A stretch of 64,000 bases of DNA, taken from assembly GCA_950054195.1 (NCBI GenBank), contig CATLPG010000005.1, positions 35,681-99,680 on the forward strand. The letters are read 5' to 3'. Position 1 is the stretch's first letter; each line of letters starts with the position of its first letter. The DNA comes from an uncultured Saccharospirillaceae bacterium (lineage in GTDB: Bacteria > Bacteroidota > Bacteroidia > Flavobacteriales_D > CAJJDF01). The notes beneath the pieces are model-generated. The model was not told the DNA's origin and ran no database searches. It was given only the letters and a program-made list of their open reading frames with translations. Positions 55,260 through 64,000 of this stretch are shown here, in pieces. Position numbers and translations under genes: made by a program.

Positions 55260-56792
55260 TTATTGTGTAATTGGAAGTGTTCTTTCAATTCGTCCAGAAG
55301 TATATTGAATAATATTTACTTTTCCTTTTTCTAAGGCAGGTATTTTTTCACCAAGTACGTTATAAATAGCTTGAACTTCTTCTGTTTTTTCTTGTTTAGT
55401 ATTAAGCACACTTGTTATTTGCTGGCAAGACAACATAACATCAACCGAAATGGTTTTAGAGCCTAGCATTCCCTCCCCAAAATTCACCCAAAACTTGTAA
55501 TCTCCAGATTGATTAACTGTTATCTCTTGAGTAGTATCTCCATTTGACCATATGTATTTATCATACCCACTAGGAGCTATTAGTCGTTTTTGAAAGGAAG
55601 TTGAGTCTGCACATACAACTTTGGGTTGAACCAATATATTTTCAAACCAAGATTTTTCATAAAATCTAGTTCTGTAGGAAACAACGCTGTCAGGAAAAAC
55701 AATACTTACTTCTTCTAAATTAGCATCATCTAACACTAAAATACTAGGGCTGGGACGATATAGAAAACCGTAGTTTAGCAAATACGCATTAGAATTAATT
55801 TGTTGATAATTCCCCATAGCCATAGCATAAATTGAGTCTAAGCTTTTTGTTTCTTTTACTAAAGAGGCTGTCCAGTTTATGGTATCTAAAGCGTATTCAA
55901 CTCCTCTTGATTCTTTAAGTGTTGATGTGTTTGTATTATCAAACAGTGAAATATTTCCATTAGCTTTAATTCTGGCATCATGCTGACCAGAAAATCCACT
56001 GTCATTTACAAATGTAAAATCACTGAGCTTCCCTCCTAAGCGCCAAATAATGTTTCCAGTAGGTGATATCTTGTAAACACAATTGGTGTGTCTCATAGAA
56101 ATGTAGTAGTTTCCTAAAGTATCTTTATCAACTGAATTAATATGTGCATAATCAAAATGAGCTGAATCAGTAGAACCAGGGTAACCATCAACAACTTCTG
56201 AAGGGTGTATGTAATCATTCGGGTTCCAGTCAAAAATAAGATTTAAATTTGAGTCAAACTCCTGTATACCAGTTCCAATACAAACGGTGTTTGGTTTGCC
56301 TGGTTGTCCATTAAAGGTATAGCCAGTTAAATCAAACAAACTATCCCTTTGAGTATTTATTACATAACCTCCTTCTTTGGTTTCAATAATATCATGAATA
56401 TCAACTTTAGCATTTACAGCAAATATAGAATCCTGAATATCAAAGCTCTTATTATATATATGATATCTTGGATTGTTGTAGATGTTTAGATCACTTTTCG
56501 TAATGCTGAATTTTTTATTTTTTACTAAAAATTTAAAGTCTAGTAAAAACAAATAGTCGCTAGCGGTGTACCAAATAAGGTCACCATTATTATCAATAAT
56601 ATAAGCAGCGGATAAAAAATTTGCAGGTGTATTGTTTATAAAAACAGGTGTTGTTAGGTAATATCCTTCAAGATCATTTGTATAGGAATTAAACTCATAT
56701 GGGTAAATGCCCGAAGGAACTAGCTGGTTGAAGTTTTGAGAAGATAGAACAAAAACATTTAGAGCTAACAATAATAAAAACAGTTTTTTCAT
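55260..56792 (-). CDS. arylsulfotransferase-like secreted protein with T9SS signal
   Basis: A 510-residue exported protein (signal KLFLLLLALNVFVLSS). Residues 40-380 resemble the ASST propeller: NNGDLIWYTASD, KVDIHDIIETKEGGYVINT, FDYAHINSVDKDTLGNYYIS, GNIIWRLGGKLSDF and FSGQHDARIKANGNISLFDN. These include the repeated His-containing blades around the sulfotransfer site. After a short Ig-like segment (IWSNGDTTQEITVNQSGDY) the C-terminus AIYNVLGEKIPALEKGK plus VNIIQYTSGRIERTLPIT is a T9SS type A-like sorting signal. It is probably a surface or released enzyme; true sulfotransferase activity is not certain. Confidence 0.82.
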   Translation of the reverse strand: MKKLFLLLLALNVFVLSSQNFNQLVPSGIYPYEFNSYTNDLEGYYLTTPVFINNTPANFLSAAYIIDNNGDLIWYTASDYLFLLDFKFLVKNKKFSITKSDLNIYNNPRYHIYNKSFDIQDSIFAVNAKVDIHDIIETKEGGYVINTQRDSLFDLTGYTFNGQPGKPNTVCIGTGIQEFDSNLNLIFDWNPNDYIHPSEVVDGYPGSTDSAHFDYAHINSVDKDTLGNYYISMRHTNCVYKISPTGNIIWRLGGKLSDFTFVNDSGFSGQHDARIKANGNISLFDNTNTSTLKESRGVEYALDTINWTASLVKETKSLDSIYAMAMGNYQQINSNAYLLNYGFLYRPSPSILVLDDANLEEVSIVFPDSVVSYRTRFYEKSWFENILVQPKVVCADSTSFQKRLIAPSGYDKYIWSNGDTTQEITVNQSGDYKFWVNFGEGMLGSKTISVDVMLSCQQITSVLNTKQEKTEEVQAIYNVLGEKIPALEKGKVNIIQYTSGRIERTLPITQ

Positions 56793-56852
56793 TCAAACAA
56801 AATTTAATAATAACGAAGATAATAGTAATTCAAAATACCCCATGGAAAACAA

Positions 56853-56860
56853 TACATTTG
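56853..56860 (+). promoter_or_regulatory. candidate -7 promoter box of the carboxylase operon
   Basis: TACATTTG matches TAnnTTTG and lies 91 bases before the ATG at 56952, in the divergent region opposite the arylsulfotransferase-like gene. Confidence 0.4.
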
Positions 56861-56951
56861 ATTAGTGTAAAAATTAACTTTAGGTATATAATTCAGCAAT
56901 TTTTGTCTTTTTAAAGGAAGTAAGTTAAATTTAAGAGTTAAACCTTTTTAA

Positions 56952-58556
56952 ATGCCTAAATTAGCAACCAAGATTAATCCAAATTCTGATCAGTTTAAAT
57001 CAAATGTTAAAGAACTGGAAGAGAGAATTTCCTTACTTGAAGATATCATATCTCAAAGTTTACATCAAGGAGAAGAAAAACATATTCAACGAGCTAAAAA
57101 GAGCGATAAGCTACTAGCCAGAGAACGTATAGAAATGCTTTTTGATGAAGATTCTCCTCAAATGGAGTTATTACCTTTTGCTGGTTATCAAAGAAAATGT
57201 TTTACCGTTGGTAGTACAATGATTGCTTCTGTTGGCCTTATTCATGGAAAAATTATTTTAGCTATTGCTAACGTAGGTACAGTGAAAGGAGGTGCAATAG
57301 AACATGTGTCCTTACAAAAAACACAACGCCTTAATCAAATTGCTTTAGAGAATAGGTTACCTGTAATCTATTTGGTTGAATCAGCGGGAGCTAACCTGCC
57401 AGATCAAGTAAATATTTTTAATGCGGGGGGTAATAATTTTTATGAAATTACAAGAAGGTCGAAAGAAAAAATACCAACGATTGCCATCGTATTTGGAAAC
57501 TCCACAGCTGGTGGAGCATATATTCCTGCGATGTGTGATTACATGATTATGGTGAAAGATAAATCACAAGTGTTTTTAGCAGGGCCGCCATTGGTTAAAA
57601 TGGCAACAGGAGAGGAGGTTGATGCAGACACGCTTGGTGGTGCAAATACACATACTAAAATATCTGGGGTTTCTGATTTCAAGGCAGAAAACGAAATGCA
57701 TGCGATTAAAATAGCCAGAGATATTGTACATCATCTGAAACTTAAAACTTCTTCAAAGGAAGACCTACATGTTCAAACATTTGAAGAGCCAAAACATGAT
57801 CCAGAAGAACTATTAGGAATAGTATCTACAGATCTAAAAAAGCCATTCGATATGAGAGAAATTATCGCTCGTATTGTTGATGGTTCTGACTTTATGGAGT
57901 TCAAACCTGATTATGGTTCAACACTTGTTACGGGTTTTGCTACCATTCAAGGGTATCAAGTAGGTATCATAGGAAATAATGGCGTGCTGTTTTCTGAAGC
58001 GGCAAATAAAGGAACTCAGTTTATTGAGTTATGTAATAAAAATGGAACGCCCCTTCTTTTCATGCAAAACATTACTGGTTTCATGGTAGGCAAAAAATAC
58101 GAGCATCAAGGAATTATTAAACATGGAGCCAACATGATAAACGCTGTGGCTAACAGTAAAGTTCCAGCAATTACATTGATTGTTGGTTCATCTTATGGCG
58201 CAGGAAACTATGCCATGTGTGGAAGAGGGTATAATCCAAGATTTTTATTTACTTGGCCAAACTCTAAAATAGCAGTAATGGGAGGTGAGCAATTATCGGG
58301 AGTGATGGAAATTATCCAAAGACAAGCAGCTGCTAAGTCTGGACGAGACCTGGACGAAGCAAAATTGCAAGGAATGAAAGAGCAAATTCAACAAAAAATG
58401 GAAGTTGAATCGGATGCTTTTTTTGCTTCAGGACACCTCTGGGATGATGCGGTAATTGATCCAAGAGAAACAAGAAACTATTTAGGATTTGCTTTGGGTA
58501 TTGTTCACAATGCGCCAATTGAAAAAGCAGATGAATACGGTGTTTTCAGATTTTAA
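56952..58556 (+). CDS. acyl-CoA carboxylase, carboxyltransferase (beta) subunit
   Basis: A 534-residue subunit of a biotin-dependent carboxylase of the methylcrotonyl-/geranyl-CoA class. The crotonase-fold halves show RAKKSDKLLARERIEMLFDE, LVESAGANLPDQ, FGNSTAGGAYIPAMCDY and LAGPPLVKMATGEEVDADTLGG in the N half, and GIIGNNGVLFSEAANKGTQF, MQNITGFMVG and GSSYGAGNYAMCGRGYNPRF in the C half. It transfers CO2 from biotin to a branched enoyl-CoA. Methylcrotonyl-CoA (leucine) and geranyl-CoA (acyclic terpenes) are the two candidates; I cannot separate them from sequence. First of the catabolic operon; the alpha subunit follows after 12 bases. Confidence 0.92.
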   Translation: MPKLATKINPNSDQFKSNVKELEERISLLEDIISQSLHQGEEKHIQRAKKSDKLLARERIEMLFDEDSPQMELLPFAGYQRKCFTVGSTMIASVGLIHGKIILAIANVGTVKGGAIEHVSLQKTQRLNQIALENRLPVIYLVESAGANLPDQVNIFNAGGNNFYEITRRSKEKIPTIAIVFGNSTAGGAYIPAMCDYMIMVKDKSQVFLAGPPLVKMATGEEVDADTLGGANTHTKISGVSDFKAENEMHAIKIARDIVHHLKLKTSSKEDLHVQTFEEPKHDPEELLGIVSTDLKKPFDMREIIARIVDGSDFMEFKPDYGSTLVTGFATIQGYQVGIIGNNGVLFSEAANKGTQFIELCNKNGTPLLFMQNITGFMVGKKYEHQGIIKHGANMINAVANSKVPAITLIVGSSYGAGNYAMCGRGYNPRFLFTWPNSKIAVMGGEQLSGVMEIIQRQAAAKSGRDLDEAKLQGMKEQIQQKMEVESDAFFASGHLWDDAVIDPRETRNYLGFALGIVHNAPIEKADEYGVFRF

Positions 58557-58568
58557 GCTCTTTTAATT

Positions 58569-60551
58569 ATGACTAAATTGATTAACAAAATACTTATCGC
58601 CAACAGGGGCGAAATTGCATGTAGAATAATTAAAACATGCAAAAAAAAGGGAATACGCTCACTTGTTGTTTTTTCTGATGCAGACGCAAATAGCAAAGCA
58701 GTTCAATTGGCAGATGAGGCTGTTCATGTAGGTAAAAACGATTTACATGACTCCTATCTAAATATTCCAAAGATTATAGAAGTTGCTAAAAATAATGGCG
58801 TTGATGCCATTCATCCAGGGTTTGGATTTTTATCAGAAAATGCTGGATTTGCTCAAGCTTGTAGTGAAAATAATATCATATTTATTGGTCCGTCCCCAGG
58901 TTCTATCGAAAAAATGGGATCAAAAAAAGTAGCTAAAGAAATCATTGAATCCATAGGAGTTCCTACAACACCTGGCTATAACGGAAAAGATCAAAGCATT
59001 GAAGTTTTCAAGCAAAAAGCTGATGAAATAGGTTATCCAGTGTTATTAAAAGCAGCCATGGGAGGTGGAGGAAAAGGTATGCGAGTAGTTGAAAACTCCT
59101 CACAATTTAATGCTGGTTTTGAAGGAGCAAAAAGGGAGGCGTTGAATGCATTTGGTGATGATACTTTGCTAATAGAAAAATTCTTCACTTCTGTACGTCA
59201 TATCGAAGTACAAATTGTTGGAGATCATCATAAAAATTATAGACATCTATTCGAAAGAGAGTGTTCCATCCAAAGAAGACATCAAAAAATAATTGAAGAA
59301 GCTCCTTCGCTTGTTGTAACCGATGAGGTTAGAGAAAAAATTACAGATGCAGCTCTCAAAATAGCTAAAGAACTAAATTACTATAGCTTAGGTACTGTAG
59401 AATTCATTCTAGATGAAGATCTAAACTTTTACTTCTTAGAAGTTAATACACGAATCCAAGTAGAGCACCCAGTTACTGAAATGATTACAGGAATGGATTT
59501 AGTTGACCTACAAATTGATATTGCTGAAGGACAAAAAATTGGGTTTAATCAAGAAGATGTTCCCATAAATGGTCATGCCATTGAGACTAGGATTTATGCT
59601 GAAAATCCAGAAAATGAATTTCTACCACAAACGGGTCAACTATTTACTTATATAGAACCTCAAAGTGCTCGAATAGATTCTGGTGTACTAGTGAATGATA
59701 CTATTACGGTTTTCTTTGATCCTATGATTGCAAAGGTGATCACGCATGGGAAAAATAGAAATGAGGCGATCCGTAAAATGATCGGTAGTTTAAATGAGTT
59801 TCATATCAGTGGAGTTACTACAAACAAAAATTTCCTTATAGATATTTTACAAAATGATACGTTTATTGATTACACGTTTGATACAAATTACATAGCAAAT
59901 ACATACCCAGAAGGGTATAAAACCAAAAATGCTGTTTCTAAAGTTGCAGGTCATGCCATAGCTTCATTGGTTTATGAATTAGAAAAAAAGAAACAAAACA
60001 GACCATTGCTTGGGGGGCTTCCGCTAGGTTGGGCTAATCAAAGAGCGGAATTACCATCAAAAACGTATCTTTTCAATGAGCAAGAGATACCAGTGAGTTA
60101 TCACACAATAAAAAATGGTATAGAAGTTATTATTGGGGATTTTAAAGGTGTGGTTTCAAATGTTTTTTTGAATAATACACTAAATCAGCTATCATTTACC
60201 ATTAATGGTGTATACAAGCAATTCTATATAAAACAAAAAGAAAATAGGTTTTACCTCTCTTCAAGTGAATATGGTAGCTTCATTATAAATAAAAAGCCAC
60301 GCTTTGAAGATTATTCATCACAGGTTACCGAAGGAGATTATTTATCACCAATGCCTGGAGAAGTTATTAAACTACATATTAGTAAAGGAGATGAGGTAAA
60401 AAAAGGAGACCCTTTATTAGTGATGCTTTCTATGAAAATGGAAAACACCATTCAAGCAAACGAAGATGGTTTAATAGAAGATGTTTTTGTTGCAGAAAAA
60501 TCATTTGTTGAAGCCGATACACTTTTACTAAACATTAAAAAACAAGATTAA
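58569..60551 (+). CDS. acyl-CoA carboxylase, biotin carboxylase/carrier (alpha) subunit
   Basis: A 660-residue protein. Biotin carboxylase (about 1-450) has KILIANRGEIACRIIKTCKK, IHPGFGFLSENAGFAQ, the ATP-grasp loop KAAMGGGGKGMRVV, HIEVQIVGDHH, ERECSIQRRHQKIIEEAP and FLEVNTRIQVEHPVTEM. A linker domain follows, and the C-terminal carrier domain has MLSMKMENT with the biotinyl Lys at about residue 623. It charges biotin with bicarbonate and ATP for the partner subunit. It needs biotin, which the bio operon at 2081-5116 can provide. The enoyl-CoA hydratase gene starts three bases after its stop. Confidence 0.95.
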   Translation: MTKLINKILIANRGEIACRIIKTCKKKGIRSLVVFSDADANSKAVQLADEAVHVGKNDLHDSYLNIPKIIEVAKNNGVDAIHPGFGFLSENAGFAQACSENNIIFIGPSPGSIEKMGSKKVAKEIIESIGVPTTPGYNGKDQSIEVFKQKADEIGYPVLLKAAMGGGGKGMRVVENSSQFNAGFEGAKREALNAFGDDTLLIEKFFTSVRHIEVQIVGDHHKNYRHLFERECSIQRRHQKIIEEAPSLVVTDEVREKITDAALKIAKELNYYSLGTVEFILDEDLNFYFLEVNTRIQVEHPVTEMITGMDLVDLQIDIAEGQKIGFNQEDVPINGHAIETRIYAENPENEFLPQTGQLFTYIEPQSARIDSGVLVNDTITVFFDPMIAKVITHGKNRNEAIRKMIGSLNEFHISGVTTNKNFLIDILQNDTFIDYTFDTNYIANTYPEGYKTKNAVSKVAGHAIASLVYELEKKKQNRPLLGGLPLGWANQRAELPSKTYLFNEQEIPVSYHTIKNGIEVIIGDFKGVVSNVFLNNTLNQLSFTINGVYKQFYIKQKENRFYLSSSEYGSFIINKKPRFEDYSSQVTEGDYLSPMPGEVIKLHISKGDEVKKGDPLLVMLSMKMENTIQANEDGLIEDVFVAEKSFVEADTLLLNIKKQD

Positions 60552-60554
60552 CGC

Positions 60555-61376
60555 ATGTATTATACCAAAGAACAAATAGAAAAAATCGATCAAGAAACCT
60601 TTGCATATCTTTTGATTGAAGAAAAAGATCATATACTTAACGTAACACTTAATCGTGAAGAAAAGAGAAATGCACTTACACCTATCATGGTAAATGAGTT
60701 AGCATTTGCTTTATCTTACGCACACCATTCTTCATCTGTTTGGTCTGTAGTTATTGATGCCAAAGGACCTGTGTTTTGTGCGGGTGCTGATATGCGAGCT
60801 TTTTCAGGAAAAGAAGAAGAAAATAATTCTACTATTCCGAAACCTGAAAAGACAGTTTTATTAGGAGAAATTTTTGTTGAGTGTCACAAGCCATGTATTG
60901 CAAAAGTTGATGGTCCAGCTTATGCAGGAGCATTTTTAATACTTTGTGGTTGTCATTATGTGATTGCATCAGAGAAAGCAAAATTTGGCTTGCCAGAAGT
61001 GAAAAGAGGAATTTGGCCGATGCAGGTAATGGAAAGTTTACTACAAATTATTCCAGCAAGAAAAGTATTGGACTGGTGTATGCTAGGTAAAACCATATCA
61101 ACAGCCGAAGCTTATAATTTAGGGTTGGTTACAAATGCGGTAAATTCTTCAGATATTAACGAAGAAGTAGCAAAATTAACGAACGAAATTTGTTCAAACT
61201 CTCCTTCTGCTATCAAATATGGGCTCAGAGCATTTGATGAATTAAGAAGCATTGAAAAAGATCAGGCACACACCTACTTAAGCAAAATGTTAAGGGAAGT
61301 ACTTAAAACAAAGGATGCTTCCGAGGGAATTACTGCCTTTAAAGAAAAAAGAGAGCCGGTTTGGACAGGAGAATAA
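60555..61376 (+). CDS. enoyl-CoA hydratase family protein (methylglutaconyl-CoA hydratase-like)
   Basis: A 273-residue crotonase: VTLNREEKRNALTPIMVNEL at the start, the oxyanion-hole region VFCAGADMRAFSG and PAYAGAFLILCGCHYVIASE, and the catalytic-Glu region FGLPEVKRGIWPM. In leucine breakdown the equivalent step hydrates 3-methylglutaconyl-CoA; in terpene breakdown AtuE hydrates isohexenylglutaconyl-CoA. Co-transcribed with the carboxylase subunits. A 128-base gap follows before atuA. Confidence 0.9.
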   Translation: MYYTKEQIEKIDQETFAYLLIEEKDHILNVTLNREEKRNALTPIMVNELAFALSYAHHSSSVWSVVIDAKGPVFCAGADMRAFSGKEEENNSTIPKPEKTVLLGEIFVECHKPCIAKVDGPAYAGAFLILCGCHYVIASEKAKFGLPEVKRGIWPMQVMESLLQIIPARKVLDWCMLGKTISTAEAYNLGLVTNAVNSSDINEEVAKLTNEICSNSPSAIKYGLRAFDELRSIEKDQAHTYLSKMLREVLKTKDASEGITAFKEKREPVWTGE

Positions 61377-61504
61377 TTAATTGAGCGACCAATAAAGAAC
61401 ACTCAAATGAAATGCCCATGATGGGCCACAATAGCTGAGACAATGCCTGCCGATTTGATCAGATCAAAAAGCAAATTATCAGTTATTTATCTTATTATTA
61501 ACGT
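61377..61504. promoter_or_regulatory. operon-internal spacer with two palindromes
   Basis: The only sizeable gap in the catabolic operon. It contains GCCCA-TGA-TGGGC at 61414-61426, able to form a small hairpin, and the perfect 15-base palindrome TTTGATC-A-GATCAAA at 61454-61468. The latter is a plausible operator for a TetR- or similar repressor, or a second promoter region. No ORF fits in it. Confidence 0.45.
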
Positions 61505-62914
61505 ATGAAAAAGATTAAAATAGCTAGCGGACAAGGATTCTATGGGGATAGTAACCGATCTGCTGTACAGGTGGCAAAAAACAAAGCTGCTGATTATATT
61601 GTTTTTGATGCTTTAGCAGAGCTAACATTATCCATTTTACAAAAAGATAAAATGAGAGATGAAACTTTAGGTTATGCTAGAGATATTGAAGCAAATGTTA
61701 GAAAGTTATACCCAATCGCACTACAAAATGGAATTAAACTTGTAACTAACTCAGGAGGATTAAACCCTAAAAGTGCGGCTAAAAAATTGAGTGCTGCGTT
61801 AGCGAAACAAGGATTAGATGGTGTAAAAATTGCTACAGTTGAAGGGGATAATTACATCAACCGTTTGGATGAGTTGCAAAGCAATGGAGAGGAACTAAAA
61901 CATTTAGATACTAATCAGCCTTTTGCTACAAATGAAAACGAAGTAACGCATGCCAACTTATACATTGGTGCTCAGGGTGTTGTAGACGCTCTTAAACAAG
62001 GAGCTGATATTGTTCTAGCAGGACGAGTAGCTGATCCATGTTTAACCCTTGGAATTTTAGCCTATGAATTTGGATGGGATTTAAATGATGAGTCGCAAGA
62101 AAACCTGAATAAACTCGCTCAAGGAATTACAGTTGGACATTTATTAGAGTGTGGCGGACAAGCATCTGGGGGTAACTCATATGCTGAGTGGCCGATGGAG
62201 TATCAACTAAGTAATTTAGGATATCCGATTGCTGAGGTTGATGAAAATGGTGTTGCTTTATTTTCTAAATTAGAGCAAGATGGCGGTAAATTAACGCGAA
62301 ATACATTGAGGGAGCAATTGGTTTATGAAATTCATAATCCAAACGAATATTTAACACCAGATGTAACTGTTGATTTTACTCAAACCACTATTGAAGAGAT
62401 CGCTCCTAATCAAGTGAAAGTGGAAGGTTCGATTGGTAAACGAAAGCCTCAAAAATTGAAACTTACCATGGGGTTAAACGAAGGATTTATTAGTGAACAA
62501 TTCTTTTTTATGTCATGGCCTTATACTTACACCAAAGCAAAGAAATTTGTAAAAGCTGTTGAAGAAATTTGGAGCAAACTTCCATTAGAAATGGATGAGT
62601 GGAGATATACATTTACAGGGATAAATGGTATTCATGAAACTGCAGCACCTCTTCAATCAGAAGAAGAGTTAAATGAATTAAACGAGATTGGAGTTAGATT
62701 AGCTATAAGACATAAAGATCCAAAAGTTGGGAAAATTGCTTTGGGTTCTGTAATTCCGCTAGGACTTAATGGTCCTCCAGGTTTAATTAGCATTCCAGGA
62801 TGGGGGAAAATAAATCGTCAAATTTTAGGACTCTGGCCTACACTTATAGATCGTAAGTGGTTTAAAGAAGAGGTAAATATCTACGAGGTAAAAGCAACAG
62901 AAAAAGCACATTAA
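61505..62914 (+). CDS. atuA: AtuA family protein, main domain (DUF1446)
   Basis: A 469-residue protein with the AtuA/DUF1446 signature: IKIASGQGFYGDSNRSA, YIVFDALAELTLSILQKDK, IKLVTNSGGLNPKSA, VEGDNYINRLDEL, NLYIGAQGVVDALKQGADIV, AGRVADPCLTLGI and HLLECGGQASGGNSY. AtuA is required for acyclic terpene growth in Pseudomonas but its reaction is not known. Usual AtuA proteins are about 590 residues; here the small C-terminal domain is a separate gene one base downstream. The gene context (carboxylase, hydratase, dehydrogenase) matches the atu and liu clusters. Confidence 0.88.
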   Translation: MKKIKIASGQGFYGDSNRSAVQVAKNKAADYIVFDALAELTLSILQKDKMRDETLGYARDIEANVRKLYPIALQNGIKLVTNSGGLNPKSAAKKLSAALAKQGLDGVKIATVEGDNYINRLDELQSNGEELKHLDTNQPFATNENEVTHANLYIGAQGVVDALKQGADIVLAGRVADPCLTLGILAYEFGWDLNDESQENLNKLAQGITVGHLLECGGQASGGNSYAEWPMEYQLSNLGYPIAEVDENGVALFSKLEQDGGKLTRNTLREQLVYEIHNPNEYLTPDVTVDFTQTTIEEIAPNQVKVEGSIGKRKPQKLKLTMGLNEGFISEQFFFMSWPYTYTKAKKFVKAVEEIWSKLPLEMDEWRYTFTGINGIHETAAPLQSEEELNELNEIGVRLAIRHKDPKVGKIALGSVIPLGLNGPPGLISIPGWGKINRQILGLWPTLIDRKWFKEEVNIYEVKATEKAH

Positions 62915-62915
62915 G

Positions 62916-63233
62916 ATGGGAAAAGTTAAACTTATAGATATAGCAAGTGCGCGTTCGGGCGATAAAAACAACATTTGTAACATTGGGGTTATGGCAAAAA
63001 CGCCAGCTGATTACGAAACCATAAAAAAGCATTTAACGGCAGATGTTGTAAAAAACCACTTCGGTGAATTAATCAAAGGAAAAGTAGATCGATACGAATG
63101 GGATTCGATAGAATCATTAAATTTTATTTGCCATGAAGCACTTGATGGTGGTGGTTCACGATCGCTCCGGATGGATACCTTAGGAAAGAATTTTTCCAGT
63201 CATTTATTACGTTTAGAATTAGATATTAACTAG
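62916..63233 (+). CDS. AtuA C-terminal-like domain as a separate protein
   Basis: A 105-residue protein, VKLIDIASARSGDKNNICNI then GVMAKTPADYETIKKHLTAD, and GGGSRSLRMDTLGKNFSSHL. This corresponds to the ferredoxin-fold tail found fused to AtuA in proteobacteria, with SARSGDK as its hallmark. It is one base from atuA and one base from the acyl-CoA dehydrogenase, so it surely works with the main AtuA domain. Confidence 0.88.
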   Translation: MGKVKLIDIASARSGDKNNICNIGVMAKTPADYETIKKHLTADVVKNHFGELIKGKVDRYEWDSIESLNFICHEALDGGGSRSLRMDTLGKNFSSHLLRLELDIN

Positions 63234-63234
63234 C

Positions 63235-64000
63235 ATGCATACAGAAGAACATAATTTATTGAGAGAATCACTAAGAGGATTCATCAAACAAGAAATCGTA
63301 CCAAATATTGATGAGTGGGAGAAAAACAAATTCTGTGATCCAGCTTTATTCAAAAAGATGGGAGAAAACGGCTTTTTTGGAGTTTCTTTCCCTGAGAAAT
63401 ACGGTGGGAGTGGCATGGATTTTTGGTCTGCCGTGATTGTTCAAGAAGAACTTTGCCATGCAAATGCAGCTGGTATCGCACTTTCTTTTTATGCACATAC
63501 GTTTTTACCCTTGCCTTTAATTATGGCAATTGGAACCGAAGATCAAAAGCAAAACTATCTTGTGCCAGCATTAGCAGGAGATAAAATTGCAGCATTAGGT
63601 TTAACGGAGCCTAACTCTGGTTCGGATTTAACAGGAATTACAACGACTGCAGAAGACAAAGGAGACCACTACTTATTAAATGGTTCTAAAACATTTATAA
63701 CCAATGGAACTATCGCTAATTTTGTGGTAACCTTGGTAAAAATTAAGGGTAAAGGACATTCTGTGTTGCTAGTAGATACCAAAACTGCTGGTTTTTCATC
63801 TTCAAAACTTACGAATAAGATTGGGATGCACTCATCCGATACAGCAGAGCTCTTTTTCGATAACTGTAAAATCCCTAAAGAAAATTTGTTAGGAGAAGAA
63901 GGAAAAGGATTTTACTACATCATGAGTAACATCCAAGAAGAACGCTTGCTTGCTGCTGTAACGGCTACCGAAGCGGCCGCATTTGCTACGCAAAAAGCGA
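63235..64000 (+). CDS. acyl-CoA dehydrogenase (3' truncated by window end)
   Basis: The visible 255 residues cover the N-terminal helical domain (HNLLRESLRGFIKQEIVPNI, FFGVSFPEKYGGSGMDFW) and middle domain (LGLTEPNSGSDLTGITTTAE, GSKTFITNGTIANFVVT), up to the start of the C-terminal helices (GEEGKGFYYIMSNIQEERLLAA). FAD enzymes of this family desaturate acyl-CoA esters. In this operon isovaleryl-CoA or citronellyl-CoA (AtuD) are likely substrates. The start is the ATG at 63235, one base after the previous stop; the catalytic Glu lies beyond the window. Confidence 0.92.
   Translation, partial: MHTEEHNLLRESLRGFIKQEIVPNIDEWEKNKFCDPALFKKMGENGFFGVSFPEKYGGSGMDFWSAVIVQEELCHANAAGIALSFYAHTFLPLPLIMAIGTEDQKQNYLVPALAGDKIAALGLTEPNSGSDLTGITTTAEDKGDHYLLNGSKTFITNGTIANFVVTLVKIKGKGHSVLLVDTKTAGFSSSKLTNKIGMHSSDTAELFFDNCKIPKENLLGEEGKGFYYIMSNIQEERLLAAVTATEAAAFATQKA

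Overview
The window looks like chromosomal DNA of a free-living, probably marine member of the Bacteroidota, most likely order Flavobacteriales and perhaps near the Crocinitomicaceae/Cryomorphaceae. The evidence is AT-rich sequence, promoter elements of the Bacteroidota type (TAnnTTTG) ahead of several housekeeping genes, secreted proteins with type IX secretion (T9SS) sorting signals, the synteny purH-mreB-mreC-mreD, an SbtA-type bicarbonate transporter and a kynurenine-pathway branch. The genus call is inference; no rRNA lies in the window.

Layout: 1-2086 holds the end of a regulator with a C-terminal helix-turn-helix and a secreted protein with four near-identical 76-80-residue repeats. 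2081-5116 (minus) is a biotin operon, bioD-bioA-ketoacyl synthase. 5244-8606 is a two-gene operon for exported proteins, the second weakly GldN-like. 8661-11965 carries an SlyD-like FKBP, recQ and an RluE-like pseudouridine synthase. 12059-15099 (minus) holds a 38-residue basic protein, a CrtA-like monooxygenase, a DUF1697 protein, ACMSD and 3-hydroxyanthranilate dioxygenase. 15211-18935 (minus) is nrdA and nrdB (class I ribonucleotide reductase). 20056-20129 is tRNA-Cys. 20307-27128 is dnaN, a lipoprotein, purL, and two FKBP lipoproteins flanking a small beta-barrel protein. 27375-32515 (minus) reads ksgA, polA, truncated haemoglobin, DUF1456 and a frameshifted radical SAM gene. 32641-35610 is a giant glycine-rich T9SS cargo. 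35736-40477 holds a DEAD-box helicase, pyrF, sbtA with a small partner gene, and a divergent LysR regulator.

40558-43809 is the accessory part: an acidic lipoprotein, a small ORF, a 590-residue KAP-type P-loop NTPase in very AT-rich sequence, a short vestige resembling the N-terminus of a tyrosine recombinase, and tRNA-Val. This is the best candidate in the window for an uncharacterised (possibly anti-phage) system. 44010-50601 is a tight seven-gene run: purH, mreB, mreC, mreD, M42 peptidase, recO and a WD40 protein. 50615-56792 (minus) holds a LOG-family protein, a response regulator fused to a CRP domain with its PAS histidine kinase, threonine aldolase and an arylsulfotransferase-like T9SS cargo. 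56952-64000 is a catabolic operon: two biotin-dependent carboxylase subunits, an enoyl-CoA hydratase, AtuA split over two genes, and an acyl-CoA dehydrogenase cut by the window end. It fits leucine/isovalerate or acyclic-terpene breakdown.

Connections: the bio operon would supply the biotin needed by the carboxylase of the last operon, and SbtA would supply bicarbonate to such carboxylases. nrdAB, dnaN, polA, recQ, recO, purL, purH and pyrF make the window rich in DNA metabolism. Several starts given here differ from the longest open frame because that frame begins with TTG or GTG a few codons before a well-placed ATG.
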